From: Paenibacillus athensensis
GTDB lineage: Bacteria; Bacillota; Bacilli; Paenibacillales; NBRC-103111
Length of the DNA stretch: 64,000 nt
NCBI RefSeq assembly: GCF_004514475.2
Contig: NZ_MYFO02000013.1
Coordinates: 62,001 to 126,000 of the forward strand
Reading direction: 5' to 3'
Positions 44,576 through 53,500 of the stretch are shown here, piece by piece (within the stretch, counting starts at the first letter, position 1; each line of letters begins with the position of its first letter). The notes below the pieces were generated by a model. That model was not told the origin of the DNA. It was given only the letters and a program-made list of their open reading frames with translations, and searched no databases. The position numbers were made by a program, and so were the translations under genes.

Positions 44576-46078
44576 TTAATGCAGCGCTTCGAGACCCATT
44601 TCCTTGCTGCCGGCTGCGCCTTCAACCTCCTGCTTGCTACCGCGACGGAGGAATAAGCCCAGTACGGCCCCGGTCAACGAAACAAATAACATGACGCCAA
44701 ACGTATAGCCAAACGCCTGAGGCGCGACGGCAAGCATCGCTTTAGGCAGATCGGCCTGACTTTTCACCGGAATATTACCTTCTGCTACCAGCGTGGTAAT
44801 ACGCGAGGACAAAATCGTGACCATCGTCGCCACAGCAAACGAGTTGATGACCTGCTGCATAGCGCTGGTCAGCGAAGTCACGCGGCTGACGAGGTCCTGC
44901 GGCGCTTTCTTGATCAGATGCGAGTTGAGCGGCATCATCATCAGGCCCATACCTGCGCCGGCCATAATGAGCGGCAGCAACAAATCATGGCTTTCGGTTG
45001 TAGCGCTGACGTGCGAATATTGGAAAATCGCGCCCGAGACGAGGCTGAGCCCGATCACAACGAGCCAGCGTACGCCGATTTTGTCAAATAAATAGCCGCC
45101 AATCGGCATAATCGCCGCCGAAGCAAGCGCCTGCGGGAATAAGGTCATCCCGGTGTCAAAAGCGCCGAAGCCGCGAGCCTGCTGAAGAAACTGCGGCAGC
45201 AGGAAAATCGCGCCGAACAGCGAGAACTGTACGACCCACTGCACCACGATGGCGAACGAGAAGTCGACGGAACGGAATACACGCAGCTCCAGCAGTGGAA
45301 TTTTCGCTTTCAATTCGACGATAATAAAGGCGATGAGCGCAATCGCGCCAATGACGATGCCGCCGATCGTTTTGCCTGTGCCCCAGCCCTCGGCGCCCTG
45401 CGTAATGCCGTACGACAGCGCAGCAAATGCCAGCGGCCCGAGCAGCATGCCGGGCAGGTCAAAGCCTGCGACTTGCTTGCGGCCGACCTTGGGCAGCTTC
45501 CATAGCCCGAACAACAGGGAGAAAATGCCGACCGGCAGGTTGATCAGGAAGATCCAATGCCACGAGTGATACTCCACAAGCCAGCCGGAAAGCACCGGAC
45601 CAATGGCCGGAGCGAACAAAATCGGCACGCCGAGCATGCCCATGACCTGACCGATCTTGTGCGGCGGGCTTAAACGGAACACATACGCCATCGCAACCGG
45701 CATCACGAAGCCGCCGCCGAGACCTTGGAGGACGCGGAACGTGATGAGCATTTCCGTACCGGTCGAGATGCCGCACAGTAAGGACGCTATCGTAAACAAA
45801 ACGACGGAGGTTAAAAAGACGTTCTTCGCGCCAAAGCGGTCGGACAACCAACCGGCCAGCGGAATGACCGCTGCCGTTGCCAGCATGTAGCCTGTCACGG
45901 TCCATTGCAGCGTCGGCAGTGCCGTATTGAAGTCGACAACCAGCTTCGATAACGCGACGTTCATCGCCGTCGAATCGAGAATAACCATGAAAACGCCGGA
46001 AATAATGGCGATCAGCGGCACCATGATACTGGAAATGCGGAAAGGCTGTTCGCTTCCGCCTGCTGCTGCTTGATTCAT
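44576..46078 (-). CDS. MFS drug exporter, DHA2/EmrB type
   Basis: This 500-aa proton-driven exporter has 14 predicted helices, the DHA2 motif LDSTAMNVALSKLV in helix 1, motif A GWLSDRFGAKN, and motif C GPVLSGWLVEY in helix 5. The start ATG 46078 has GAGGGGG nine bases upstream; ATG 46111 lies before that site. It is divergent from a TetR-family gene with two perfect operators between them, so it is very probably repressed by that regulator and induced by an amphipathic compound. The substrate is unknown. Confidence 0.92.
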   Translation of the reverse strand: MNQAAAGGSEQPFRISSIMVPLIAIISGVFMVILDSTAMNVALSKLVVDFNTALPTLQWTVTGYMLATAAVIPLAGWLSDRFGAKNVFLTSVVLFTIASLLCGISTGTEMLITFRVLQGLGGGFVMPVAMAYVFRLSPPHKIGQVMGMLGVPILFAPAIGPVLSGWLVEYHSWHWIFLINLPVGIFSLLFGLWKLPKVGRKQVAGFDLPGMLLGPLAFAALSYGITQGAEGWGTGKTIGGIVIGAIALIAFIIVELKAKIPLLELRVFRSVDFSFAIVVQWVVQFSLFGAIFLLPQFLQQARGFGAFDTGMTLFPQALASAAIMPIGGYLFDKIGVRWLVVIGLSLVSGAIFQYSHVSATTESHDLLLPLIMAGAGMGLMMMPLNSHLIKKAPQDLVSRVTSLTSAMQQVINSFAVATMVTILSSRITTLVAEGNIPVKSQADLPKAMLAVAPQAFGYTFGVMLFVSLTGAVLGLFLRRGSKQEVEGAAGSKEMGLEALH

Positions 46079-46174
46079 TGCTGTTTTCCCCCTCACTTCT
46101 GATCCGAACATGCCTGCGCCCGTTTTTTTCTACACAAGACGAGCAAAAGCGTCCGGAACATGGTATACTGTAAT

Positions 46175-46188
46175 CGGACAATTGTCCG
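46175..46188. promoter_or_regulatory. TetR operator 1
   Basis: CGGACAATTGTCCG is a perfect 14-base palindrome between the MFS and TetR genes. It overlaps a TATACT -10-like element on its left. Confidence 0.8.
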
Positions 46189-46201
46189 TAAACTCATATT
46201 A

Positions 46202-46215
46202 CGGACAATTGTCCG
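46202..46215. promoter_or_regulatory. TetR operator 2
   Basis: This is an exact second copy of CGGACAATTGTCCG, 27 bases from the first (start to start), or about two and a half helical turns. Confidence 0.8.
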
Positions 46216-46272
46216 CAATGTCAATCGTTTCTTTTGTCAATCCTAACCACTGCTTGCCAAGGAGGACTTACC

Positions 46273-46923
46273 ATGAACCGCCCGACGCCCCCTTCCGACT
46301 CTTTGCAGCCGCCCGTTGATCAGGATACGCCCTGCAGCCGGCGCGAGGAGCGTGATTGGCAGTACCGCCGGTGCATTCTCGATACGGCGCTTCGCTTGTT
46401 CGCCGAGCATGGCATTGAAAACGTAAATATGTATCAGATTGCCCAAGAAGCCGGCGTCGGTCAAGGAACGCTCTATCGCCGATATGCGCATATCGGCGAG
46501 GTGTGCTCGGATTTGCTGCGCACCACATCGGAGCAATTTATGGCTTCGCTCGAAGCCGCATTGGCGGAAGAAGCCCCGCACGCGCCGGCGATCGAACGAC
46601 TGGCCAATCTGATTGTACGCATCGTAGCGTTCATCGACGACAAAGCGCCGCTTTTGTCCGCGATCTACAGCCAATATAACGGGAAGAAAAAAATGCATTT
46701 GCACGACAAGCCGATTTTTGTCAAGCTGCACCATTTCGCGGCGACGCTGATGAACGAAGCGATTGCTGCAGGCGACATCCGGCCTGTTGATGTGAAGCTG
46801 ACGGTCAATACGCTGCTGGCGGCGCTTAGCCCCGAGCAATATATGTATCACCGCGAGGTGCTCGGCTATGATAAAGAGCGCTTCGCCGAAGGCATTTGCC
46901 GGCTGTTCGTGCGCGGGCTGTAG
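46273..46923 (+). CDS. TetR-family repressor
   Basis: This 216-aa regulator has a TetR HTH at about 32-78: ILDTALRLFAEHGIENVNMYQIAQEAGVGQGTLYRRY pattern split over helices 1-3. A ligand-binding C-terminal half follows. A 30-residue polar N-terminal extension (PTPPSDSLQPP) is present. The start ATG 46273 follows AAGGAGG. Two perfect CGGACAATTGTCCG palindromes lie upstream, between it and the divergent MFS exporter gene, so autoregulation and exporter control are likely. The tail fits the group that includes SACE_7040-like C-terminal domains, but this is uncertain. Confidence 0.9.
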   Translation: MNRPTPPSDSLQPPVDQDTPCSRREERDWQYRRCILDTALRLFAEHGIENVNMYQIAQEAGVGQGTLYRRYAHIGEVCSDLLRTTSEQFMASLEAALAEEAPHAPAIERLANLIVRIVAFIDDKAPLLSAIYSQYNGKKKMHLHDKPIFVKLHHFAATLMNEAIAAGDIRPVDVKLTVNTLLAALSPEQYMYHREVLGYDKERFAEGICRLFVRGL

Positions 46924-47171
46924 CAGCTTGCTGCGAAGCCGCAAGCCGGCACGGCTGTATGAAGCCGGTCAAAAGACTGCGGGCAGCGCCGCGCACGATT
47001 CCCGGAGCGCGGTGCCGGCCGTACTGCGCAGCAATCCAGCGTCTGCGGCTACCCCACAGCCGCACGATAAAGCGCCGCCAAGTAGCGCTGCTCGGGAACG
47101 GCCCGACGATGCCGCGCAGCTTGAAGCCGGTTCTGCTGTTTGGCGTATGCCAAAGCGATGCAGGATGCCGC
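46924..47171. other. Intergenic stretch after the TetR gene
   Basis: Nothing beyond GC-rich sequence was recognised before the bidirectional terminator. The overlapping short open frames on both strands lack ribosome sites. Confidence 0.4.
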
Positions 47172-47217
47172 AAAAAAAAGAGAGCCCGCGGCATGGCCGC
47201 AGGCTCTCCTTTTTTTG
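47172..47217. terminator. Bidirectional terminator between tetR-type and GH71/99-like genes
   Basis: GAGAGCC-GCGGC pairs with GCCGC-GGCTCTC around ATG, flanked by eight A and seven T. Confidence 0.88.
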
Positions 47218-47241
47218 AAACAAAATAATGATTGCACTGTT

Positions 47242-50028
47242 CTATTGATTCGGGATTGGCACCGTCAGCGTCAATGGCGCTTGGCCCTTGAGCATTTGAT
47301 TAGCCGCACCGGCAAGACGGAGATAGAAGTCGGACGACAGATGTACGCCGTCAGCGTCGAGCGTGAGGAAGTATTGATTCGTTGGAATCATCGAGCTGTC
47401 CTCAGCGGCTTTGGCAATGGCCGTACCTTCATCGTACTCGTCGAACATCGCGATATACATGTTGGAGATGCCCGAGCTTTTCACGTTGTATACCTGTCTC
47501 CAGAAGAATTTGCCCTGGTTCCGCGGAATCATGTTGCGGTCGCCGCCGTTCCAGTTCGACCAAGCAAAGCCCGGGAATACGACCGGCTGATAATCAATGC
47601 CGTTGGCGTTACAGAAATTGAGGTCCGGGATCAGGTAGTTCGTTTTGAAGTTGTCGACTTCGACGTCGTATTTGAAGCGTCCTACACTCCACGGCGAGAT
47701 CATGTTCAAGCTTTTGTAAACGTCGATGAAGCCTTGTTGCGAGTCGTTCGTGCCGCTAAGCCAGTTGGTTGGCAAGCCGCCAATGACGTAGTAGCCTTGG
47801 TTTTTGAACCAGTTGATCAGCGTCAGCCACTCTTGCGGCGTACCCGGCTTGTTGCCTGTGAAGCCAATACCCCAGATGCAGACGACCTTTTTGCCGTCCT
47901 GTGTCGCATAGTTCGGCGAAGAAGTCAGGTGCAGCGAGCCGACGATCGTATTGGTCCAGTCATTTTGGATGACGGAAACGAAGTTCGAGCCCATGCCGGA
48001 AACGTCGTACATCGTGTAGAAGATACGGCCGTTTGCTTCAGCGGCGTTTTTGACGTTCAAGGCAACGGCGTCGCGCAGCGCTTTGGAGTTCGCGTCTTGG
48101 ATATCGGTACCGAAGCGTTGTACGGCCGCGCCGTCGATGTTGTAGTCTTTCATCCATTTGAAATGCGTGTTGACGGTTTGTGCATTGTACGAGGAGAACA
48201 GCTTCGACGGCTGGCCGTTGCCGAGGTTGGCAAAGCCGGTTTGGTAAGTCGTTGTATATTCTCTTGTATCCGGGTAGAGCTCAAAGGAAATGTGGCCTGG
48301 GGACGGCGTTACGCCCGGACTCCAGTGTACCCAGCGGTTGACCGGAGAGCCGTCGCCTTGAGCGGCGAACCAGCCTTGGTAGCCGGCGATGGTTTTGCCT
48401 TTAATGTTCGTGTCGAGCGTACCCGGTGTCGGCGTTGGTGTCGCGCTTGGCGTTGGCGTCGGGGTCGGGGTAGCAACCGCGCTGCCATATACCTCCAGCT
48501 CCGATACCTGACCGCCGGTAGCGCCGCTGTTTGCGGTAAAGTTAATTTTTACATAGCGGGCATTCGCTGCGGCAAACGTAATCGTCACGGTGTTGGCGCT
48601 CGGATTAAACGTGTAGGCCGCTGCGTTGACCAGCGTCGTATAGCTGGCGTCGTCTGTGCTGCCCTGGACAGACAGCGTTTGCGTCCGCGAGCCCCAGCCT
48701 GTCGGCAGCTTCAGCACAACCTTGCTGACACTGCTTGTGCCGCCAAGGTCGACGCGAATCCAGTTCGGATAGGCGTTAGCAACGCCCTCCCAATAAGTAC
48801 CCTGGTTGCCGTCCGTAACATTGGCCGCTACGTAGATTTGCGTATGGCCGTTTTCCGTTACCGATTTATTCAGCGCCAGATTGGTGGTGCCCGGTGTCGA
48901 CGTTGGCGTCGAGGTTGGGGTTGGCGTTGGTGTTGGCGTCGCCGTTGGTGTTGGTGTTGGCGTTGGCGTTGGTGTTGGCGTCGACGTTGGTGTCGGGGTT
49001 GGCGTAGGGGTCGGGGTCGCCGTTGGTGTTGGTGTGGCCGTTTGTTTCGTAAAATTCAGCCAGTTAACGTTGAAGCCCGTCGTCACCGCCGCCACGCGCA
49101 GCGTTTGCGCCCCTGCGCTCAGGTTTACCGTAACGCTGGCTGTCGCCCAGCTTTGCCAGCCGCCCGTGTTCGGCACGTTCACGGTCGCCAGCACGGTACC
49201 GCCGCCGGTTTTCAATTGCAGCTGCTGACCGCCGTTCGGCGAAGCGACGCGGAAATCAACCGTGTACGCGCCGGCCGTTTGTACATTCACGCCATAATCC
49301 ATCCAGTCGCCGCTATCGATCCAGCCTACGTTCAAACCGCCGCCGGTGTCAGACGTCGTCTCGGTCTGCACGCCGCTCATCGCTGTCCACGCTTCGGCTT
49401 CGATTTTACCCGGAATGACGCCCGTTGGGCCCGAGCTTGGCGTTGGCGTTGGTGTGGCTGTTGGTGTCGGAGTCGGCGTTGGCGTTGGTGTTGGTGTAGG
49501 CGTTGGGCTTGAAGTGCCGTACACCTCCAGCTCCGACAATTGGCCCGCCGGCCAGCCTGTGTTGGCGGTCACATTGATTTTCACATAACGCACGCTGGCT
49601 GCGGTGAAATTGATCGTCACCGTGTTGCCGTTCGCCGGGTCAAACGTATATCCGGCCGAGCCTGCCAGCGTTGTGTACGTGGAATCGTTGGTGCTGCCTT
49701 GCACCGACAGCGTTTGCGTTCTCGTGCCCCAGCCGCTCGGCAGCTTCAGCACCACTTGATTAACGCTGCTCGCGCTGCCCAAGTCCACGCGCGCCCATTG
49801 CGGGAATGCGTTGTTCACACTTTCCCAATACGTCCCGGTGTTGCCGTCGGTCATGTTGCCTTCGCCGTAAACGTCGGCATGGCCGCTGGCTGTCATCGGC
49901 TTACCCAGCGCCAGATTCGTCGCTGCGCTGGCCGTGTCCGGCGTCCAAGCGAACTGTCCTACCAACATAACTAACGCCAGCAAGCAGATCAAAAGCGGAT
50001 TTTTTTTCATCATTACTGCTCGTGCCAT
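47242..50028 (-). CDS. Secreted GH71/GH99-like enzyme with CBM32-CBM6-CBM32
   Basis: This 928-aa exported protein has a signal peptide (1-35), a CBM32/discoidin domain (about 37-171), a Pro-Thr linker, a CBM6 (about 207-333), a long Pro-Thr linker (about 336-385), a second CBM32 (about 388-520), a short linker and a catalytic-like domain (about 540-928). The last opens KTIAGYQGWFAAQGDGS and has the GH71/GH99-like features YNIDGAAVQRF, GRIFYTMYDVSG, QGYYVIGGLPTNW and IAMFDEYDEGTAI; E in DEYDEG is a candidate catalytic residue. GH71 members are alpha-1,3-glucanases and GH99 act on alpha-mannan; this bacterial branch is largely uncharacterised. GGGAGG lies eight bases before ATG 50028. Confidence 0.85.
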   Translation of the reverse strand: MARAVMMKKNPLLICLLALVMLVGQFAWTPDTASAATNLALGKPMTASGHADVYGEGNMTDGNTGTYWESVNNAFPQWARVDLGSASSVNQVVLKLPSGWGTRTQTLSVQGSTNDSTYTTLAGSAGYTFDPANGNTVTINFTAASVRYVKINVTANTGWPAGQLSELEVYGTSSPTPTPTPTPTPTPTPTATPTPTPSSGPTGVIPGKIEAEAWTAMSGVQTETTSDTGGGLNVGWIDSGDWMDYGVNVQTAGAYTVDFRVASPNGGQQLQLKTGGGTVLATVNVPNTGGWQSWATASVTVNLSAGAQTLRVAAVTTGFNVNWLNFTKQTATPTPTATPTPTPTPTPTSTPTPTPTPTPTPTATPTPTPTPTSTPTSTPGTTNLALNKSVTENGHTQIYVAANVTDGNQGTYWEGVANAYPNWIRVDLGGTSSVSKVVLKLPTGWGSRTQTLSVQGSTDDASYTTLVNAAAYTFNPSANTVTITFAAANARYVKINFTANSGATGGQVSELEVYGSAVATPTPTPTPSATPTPTPGTLDTNIKGKTIAGYQGWFAAQGDGSPVNRWVHWSPGVTPSPGHISFELYPDTREYTTTYQTGFANLGNGQPSKLFSSYNAQTVNTHFKWMKDYNIDGAAVQRFGTDIQDANSKALRDAVALNVKNAAEANGRIFYTMYDVSGMGSNFVSVIQNDWTNTIVGSLHLTSSPNYATQDGKKVVCIWGIGFTGNKPGTPQEWLTLINWFKNQGYYVIGGLPTNWLSGTNDSQQGFIDVYKSLNMISPWSVGRFKYDVEVDNFKTNYLIPDLNFCNANGIDYQPVVFPGFAWSNWNGGDRNMIPRNQGKFFWRQVYNVKSSGISNMYIAMFDEYDEGTAIAKAAEDSSMIPTNQYFLTLDADGVHLSSDFYLRLAGAANQMLKGQAPLTLTVPIPNQ
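48422..48474. repeat. Pro-Thr linker tract 3 of the GH71/99-like gene
   Basis: This short tract of alternating Pro-Thr codons with one Ser/Ala insertion separates the second CBM32 from the catalytic domain. Confidence 0.8.
48891..49044. repeat. Pro-Thr linker tract 2 of the GH71/99-like gene
   Basis: About 150 bases of 6-base Pro-Thr repeats, with Ala and Ser variants, separate CBM6 from the second CBM32. Confidence 0.85.
49434..49512. repeat. Pro-Thr linker tract 1 of the GH71/99-like gene
   Basis: About 75 bases of 6-base Pro-Thr repeats separate the first CBM32 from CBM6. Confidence 0.85.
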
Positions 50029-50164
50029 TCTATGAACCTCCCATATTTGGTTTATTTTTTAAATCCGATTACCTGTCGCCGCATCCGCTCCTTCCCGCTG
50101 TCGGCTCGACGCCGCTCAACCGCTTTGCCTTGTCTCGCTTCACCTCCTTTGCCTGATCTCAAAA

Positions 50165-50178
50165 TGAAATCGATTACC
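50165..50178. promoter_or_regulatory. ATCGAT-type operator upstream of the GH71/99-like gene
   Basis: TGAAATCGATTACC matches 13 of 14 bases of the sites upstream of GH30 and GH19. It lies 137 bases upstream of the start. Confidence 0.6.
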
Positions 50179-50234
50179 AAACAATGTGCCATGAAGCGCG
50201 GAAGCGTCCCGCCCGTTTCTTTCGTGGCATGTTG

Positions 50235-50277
50235 TAAAAAAGCCGCCTGTTGATGGTTCCATCAATCAGACGGCTTC
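50235..50277. other. Hairpin in the leader of the GH71/99-like gene
   Basis: AAGCCG-CTG-TTGATGG pairs with CCATCAA-CAG-CGGCTT around TTCC. An A run precedes it on the plus strand, so on the minus strand it has a terminator-like T run. It could be a second terminator behind the beta-helix gene or an attenuator. Confidence 0.5.
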
Positions 50278-50364
50278 TGCCTGCCGCACGAACTGCCGGG
50301 CAGCTGCTTCGCCATGCTGGGCCAAGCGGCTACAGCGTTTCCCTCTTCCTGTGCTACATTATAA

Positions 50365-50378
50365 TGGAAACGCTATCA
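50365..50378. promoter_or_regulatory. cre-like operator overlapping a TATAAT element
   Basis: TGGAAACGCTATCA fits the cre pattern except for the third base. On the minus strand it sits immediately upstream of and partly over CATTATAATG, so binding would block a promoter there. Confidence 0.6.
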
Positions 50379-50484
50379 TGCTTCGATGTTCGATATTATT
50401 TCATTCATGTGCAAAATTAAGCAATTGGCGGAACGCAATGGAAGCAGGACTATGTGAACCCACTGCGCATACAAGCGGAAAGAT

Positions 50485-50516
50485 ACAAAAAAAGACCGGA
50501 GCTGATCGCTCCGGCC
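50485..50516 (-). terminator. Terminator of the beta-helix protein gene
   Basis: On the minus strand CCGGAGC pairs with GCTCCGG around GATCA and ends in TCTTTTTTT, about 45 bases after the stop. Confidence 0.85.
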
Positions 50517-50556
50517 CTTGCTATGCAGATAAGCATGCTGCCGATTCTTTTGGTTT

Positions 50557-53500
50557 TTAGTTATACACGTTAAATTCGTTGATCGACCACCAGCTCGAAG
50601 CGGTGCCGGTTTGCACCACTTTGACGTAGCGCGCCGATTGGCTGGAGAAGTCAACCGTAATCACAGCCGCGCTGCCTGTGCCGCTGGCTACAGCCGTGCC
50701 CCAGTTCGTGCCGTCGCTCGACACGAATACTTGGTAGCCGCGGGCGTAGTCGCCAGCTGCGTTCGTCGAATCCATTACGATGCGGCGGAATGTTTTGGCC
50801 GACTGCATATCGACGATGAAGTATTGGCCGTTCGCCATCGCTGCGCCGGTGCTCCAGCGCGTCGTCAGGCTGCCGTCCAGCAGGTTCGCCGGAACGTCGC
50901 CGCTCGTCGGGTTGGACGTCGCCGTCCAGCCCGTGCGGGACAGCGCCGTGTACGTGCCGCCACCGCCGCCGGCTTGCGTTGTTGCGCTCGCTGCGCTGCT
51001 GGCTGCCGATACGTTGCCTGCTGCGTCCTTCGCTTTGACTGTGTAGCTGTAAGCGGTCGAAGCCGTCAGGCCCGTGTCGCTGTAGGACGTTGTGGTGCTG
51101 GAACCAACCAGCGTGCCGCCACGGTAAATATCGTAGCCGGTTACGCCGACATTATCGGTCGAAGCTGTCCAGCTCAGATTAATTTGGCTGCTCGATGTTG
51201 CTGTGGCTGTCAAGCCGCTTGGCGTGCTTGGCGCTTGCGTGTCGCCACCACCGCCTCCGCCGCCGTTGGAGTATACATTAAATTCGTTGATCGACCACCA
51301 GCTCGAAGCGGTGCCGGTTTGCACGACTTTAATGTAACGTGCCGATTGAGCGGCGAAGTCAACCGTAATTACAGCCGTGCTGCCTGTGCCGCTGGCAACT
51401 GCGCTGCCCCAGTTCGTGCCATCATTCGACACAAACACTTGATAACCGCGGGCATAATCGTTTGCTGCATTCGTGGAATCCATCACGACGCGGTTGAAGC
51501 TTTGCGCCGACTTCATATCAACCACGAAGTATTGACCGTTCGCCATCGTTGCGCCGGTGCTCCAGCGCGTCGTCAGGCTGCCATCCAGCAGGTTGGCCGG
51601 AACGTCGCCGCTTGTCGGATTGGACGTCGCCGTCCAGCCCGTGCGGGACAGCGCCGTGTACGTGCCGCCACCGCCGCCGCCAGCTTGCGTTGTTGCGCTC
51701 GCTGCGCTGCTGGCTGCCGATACATTGCCTGCTGCGTCCTTCGCTTTGACTGTGTAGCTGTAAGCGGTCGAAGCCGTCAGACCCGTGTCGCTGTAGGACG
51801 TTGTGGTGCTGGAACCAACCAGCGTGCCGCCACGGTAAATATCGTAGCCGGTTACGCCGACATTATCGGTCGAAGCTGTCCAGCTCAGATTAATTTGGCT
51901 GCTCGATGTTGCTGTTGCTGTCAGGCCGCTTGGCGTGCTTGGCGCTTGCGTATCGCCACCACCGCCTCCTCCGCCGTTGGAGTATACATTAAATTCGTTG
52001 ATCGACCACCAGCTCGAAGCGGTGCCGGTTTGCACGACTTTAATGTAACGTGCCGATTGAGCGGCGAAGTCAACCGTGATCACAGCTGTGCTGCCTGTGC
52101 CGCTGGCGACTGCGCTGCCCCAGTTCGTGCCGTCATTCGACACAAATACTTGATAACCGCGGGCATAGTCGTTTGCTGCATTCGTGGAATCCATCACGAC
52201 GCGGTTGAAGCTTTGCGCCGATTTCATATCAACCACGAAGTATTGACCGTTCGTCATCGTTGCGCCCGTGCTCCAGCGCGTCGACATGTTGTTGTCGAGC
52301 AGGTTGGCCGGTGCGTCGCCGCTTGTCGGATTGGATGTCGCCGTCCAGCCCGTGCGGGACAGCGCTGTGTACGTGCCGCCACCGCCGCCGCCAGCTTGCG
52401 TCGTTGCGCTTGCTGCGCCGCTGGCTGCCGATACGTTGCCTGCTGCGTCCTTCGCTTTGACCGTGTAGCTGTAAGCTGTCGAAGCCGTCAGGCCCGTGTC
52501 GCTGTAAGACGTTGTTGTGCTGGAACCGATCAGCGTGCCGCCACGGTAAATATCGTAGCCGGTTACGCCGACATTATCGGTCGAAGCTGTCCAGCTCAGA
52601 TTAATTTGACTGCTCGATGTTGCTGTTGCTGTCAGGCCGCTTGGTGTGCTTGGCGCTTGTGTGTCGCCTGTGCCGGAGCCCTGGAACTCGGACACCGTTT
52701 GCACCATTGCCGAGGTTGGCGAGTTCGCCGTTACCGGATTACCGATATTGTTAATGACGTGAGAGATTTCGCTGCCTTGCGTACCGGCCAGCCAAACAGT
52801 TGTCATGTGGTGAATTTTGACCCCTTGCACATCAGGAACTTCAATTGCGTTTTGCAGCTTGACCGCAGCGTCGCGGAAGAAGGAGTATACGCCCAGTCCC
52901 CATGCTTCGTGCGTCGAAACATTGTCGGCTACTTTATAGGAAGGATAGCCGTTTTCCGTGCCGCCCTTGCTCATCCATGCCGCTTGATTCGGCACGTCGT
53001 AAGGAATTTCCGACTGATAGAAGTAGAGTCGGCCGCCGTTGCCGTTCCACAGCGTTTGATATTCCTCATGATGCTCGTTAAACAGACCGTACATCGTCAC
53101 GTTAGCGCCGTTGACAATAAGACCGTTTTTGCTGGCATTGGTTGTCCAGCCTGCGCCTGCGCCGTGGTCGGCACGCCAGATCCAGAAGTCGTCGCCAATC
53201 ACGTTGTTGCTGTTGATTTTCAGCGCGACATCAGCCGAACCTGCCGCAAAGCCGCCTACGCCGAAGAACAGATCGTAAAGGGAGGTCGGGTTGGCTGCAT
53301 GGTTTTGCGAGCTGCCTGTCGGACCTACTTCCATCAATACCGGAGAATTAACTGCACCGGCTTCAAACAGCAAGCCCGCTACCTTGACGCCGTCTACGTC
53401 GGCTACTGTCAGGGCAGCCAGTCCTGTATCCGGTACGAGTGTGGCAAAACCGAGACCGAGGACAACTGTGTTCGCGTTGGTCACTCGGATTGTATCGTTC

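Larger units (their letters stand above)
50029..50484. promoter_or_regulatory. Upstream region of the GH71/99-like gene
   Basis: This region contains an ATCGAT-type operator (50165-50178), a hairpin (50235-50277) and a cre-like site overlapping a TATAAT element (50365-50378). If that TATAAT is the promoter, the gene has a leader of over 300 bases carrying the hairpin. Confidence 0.45.
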
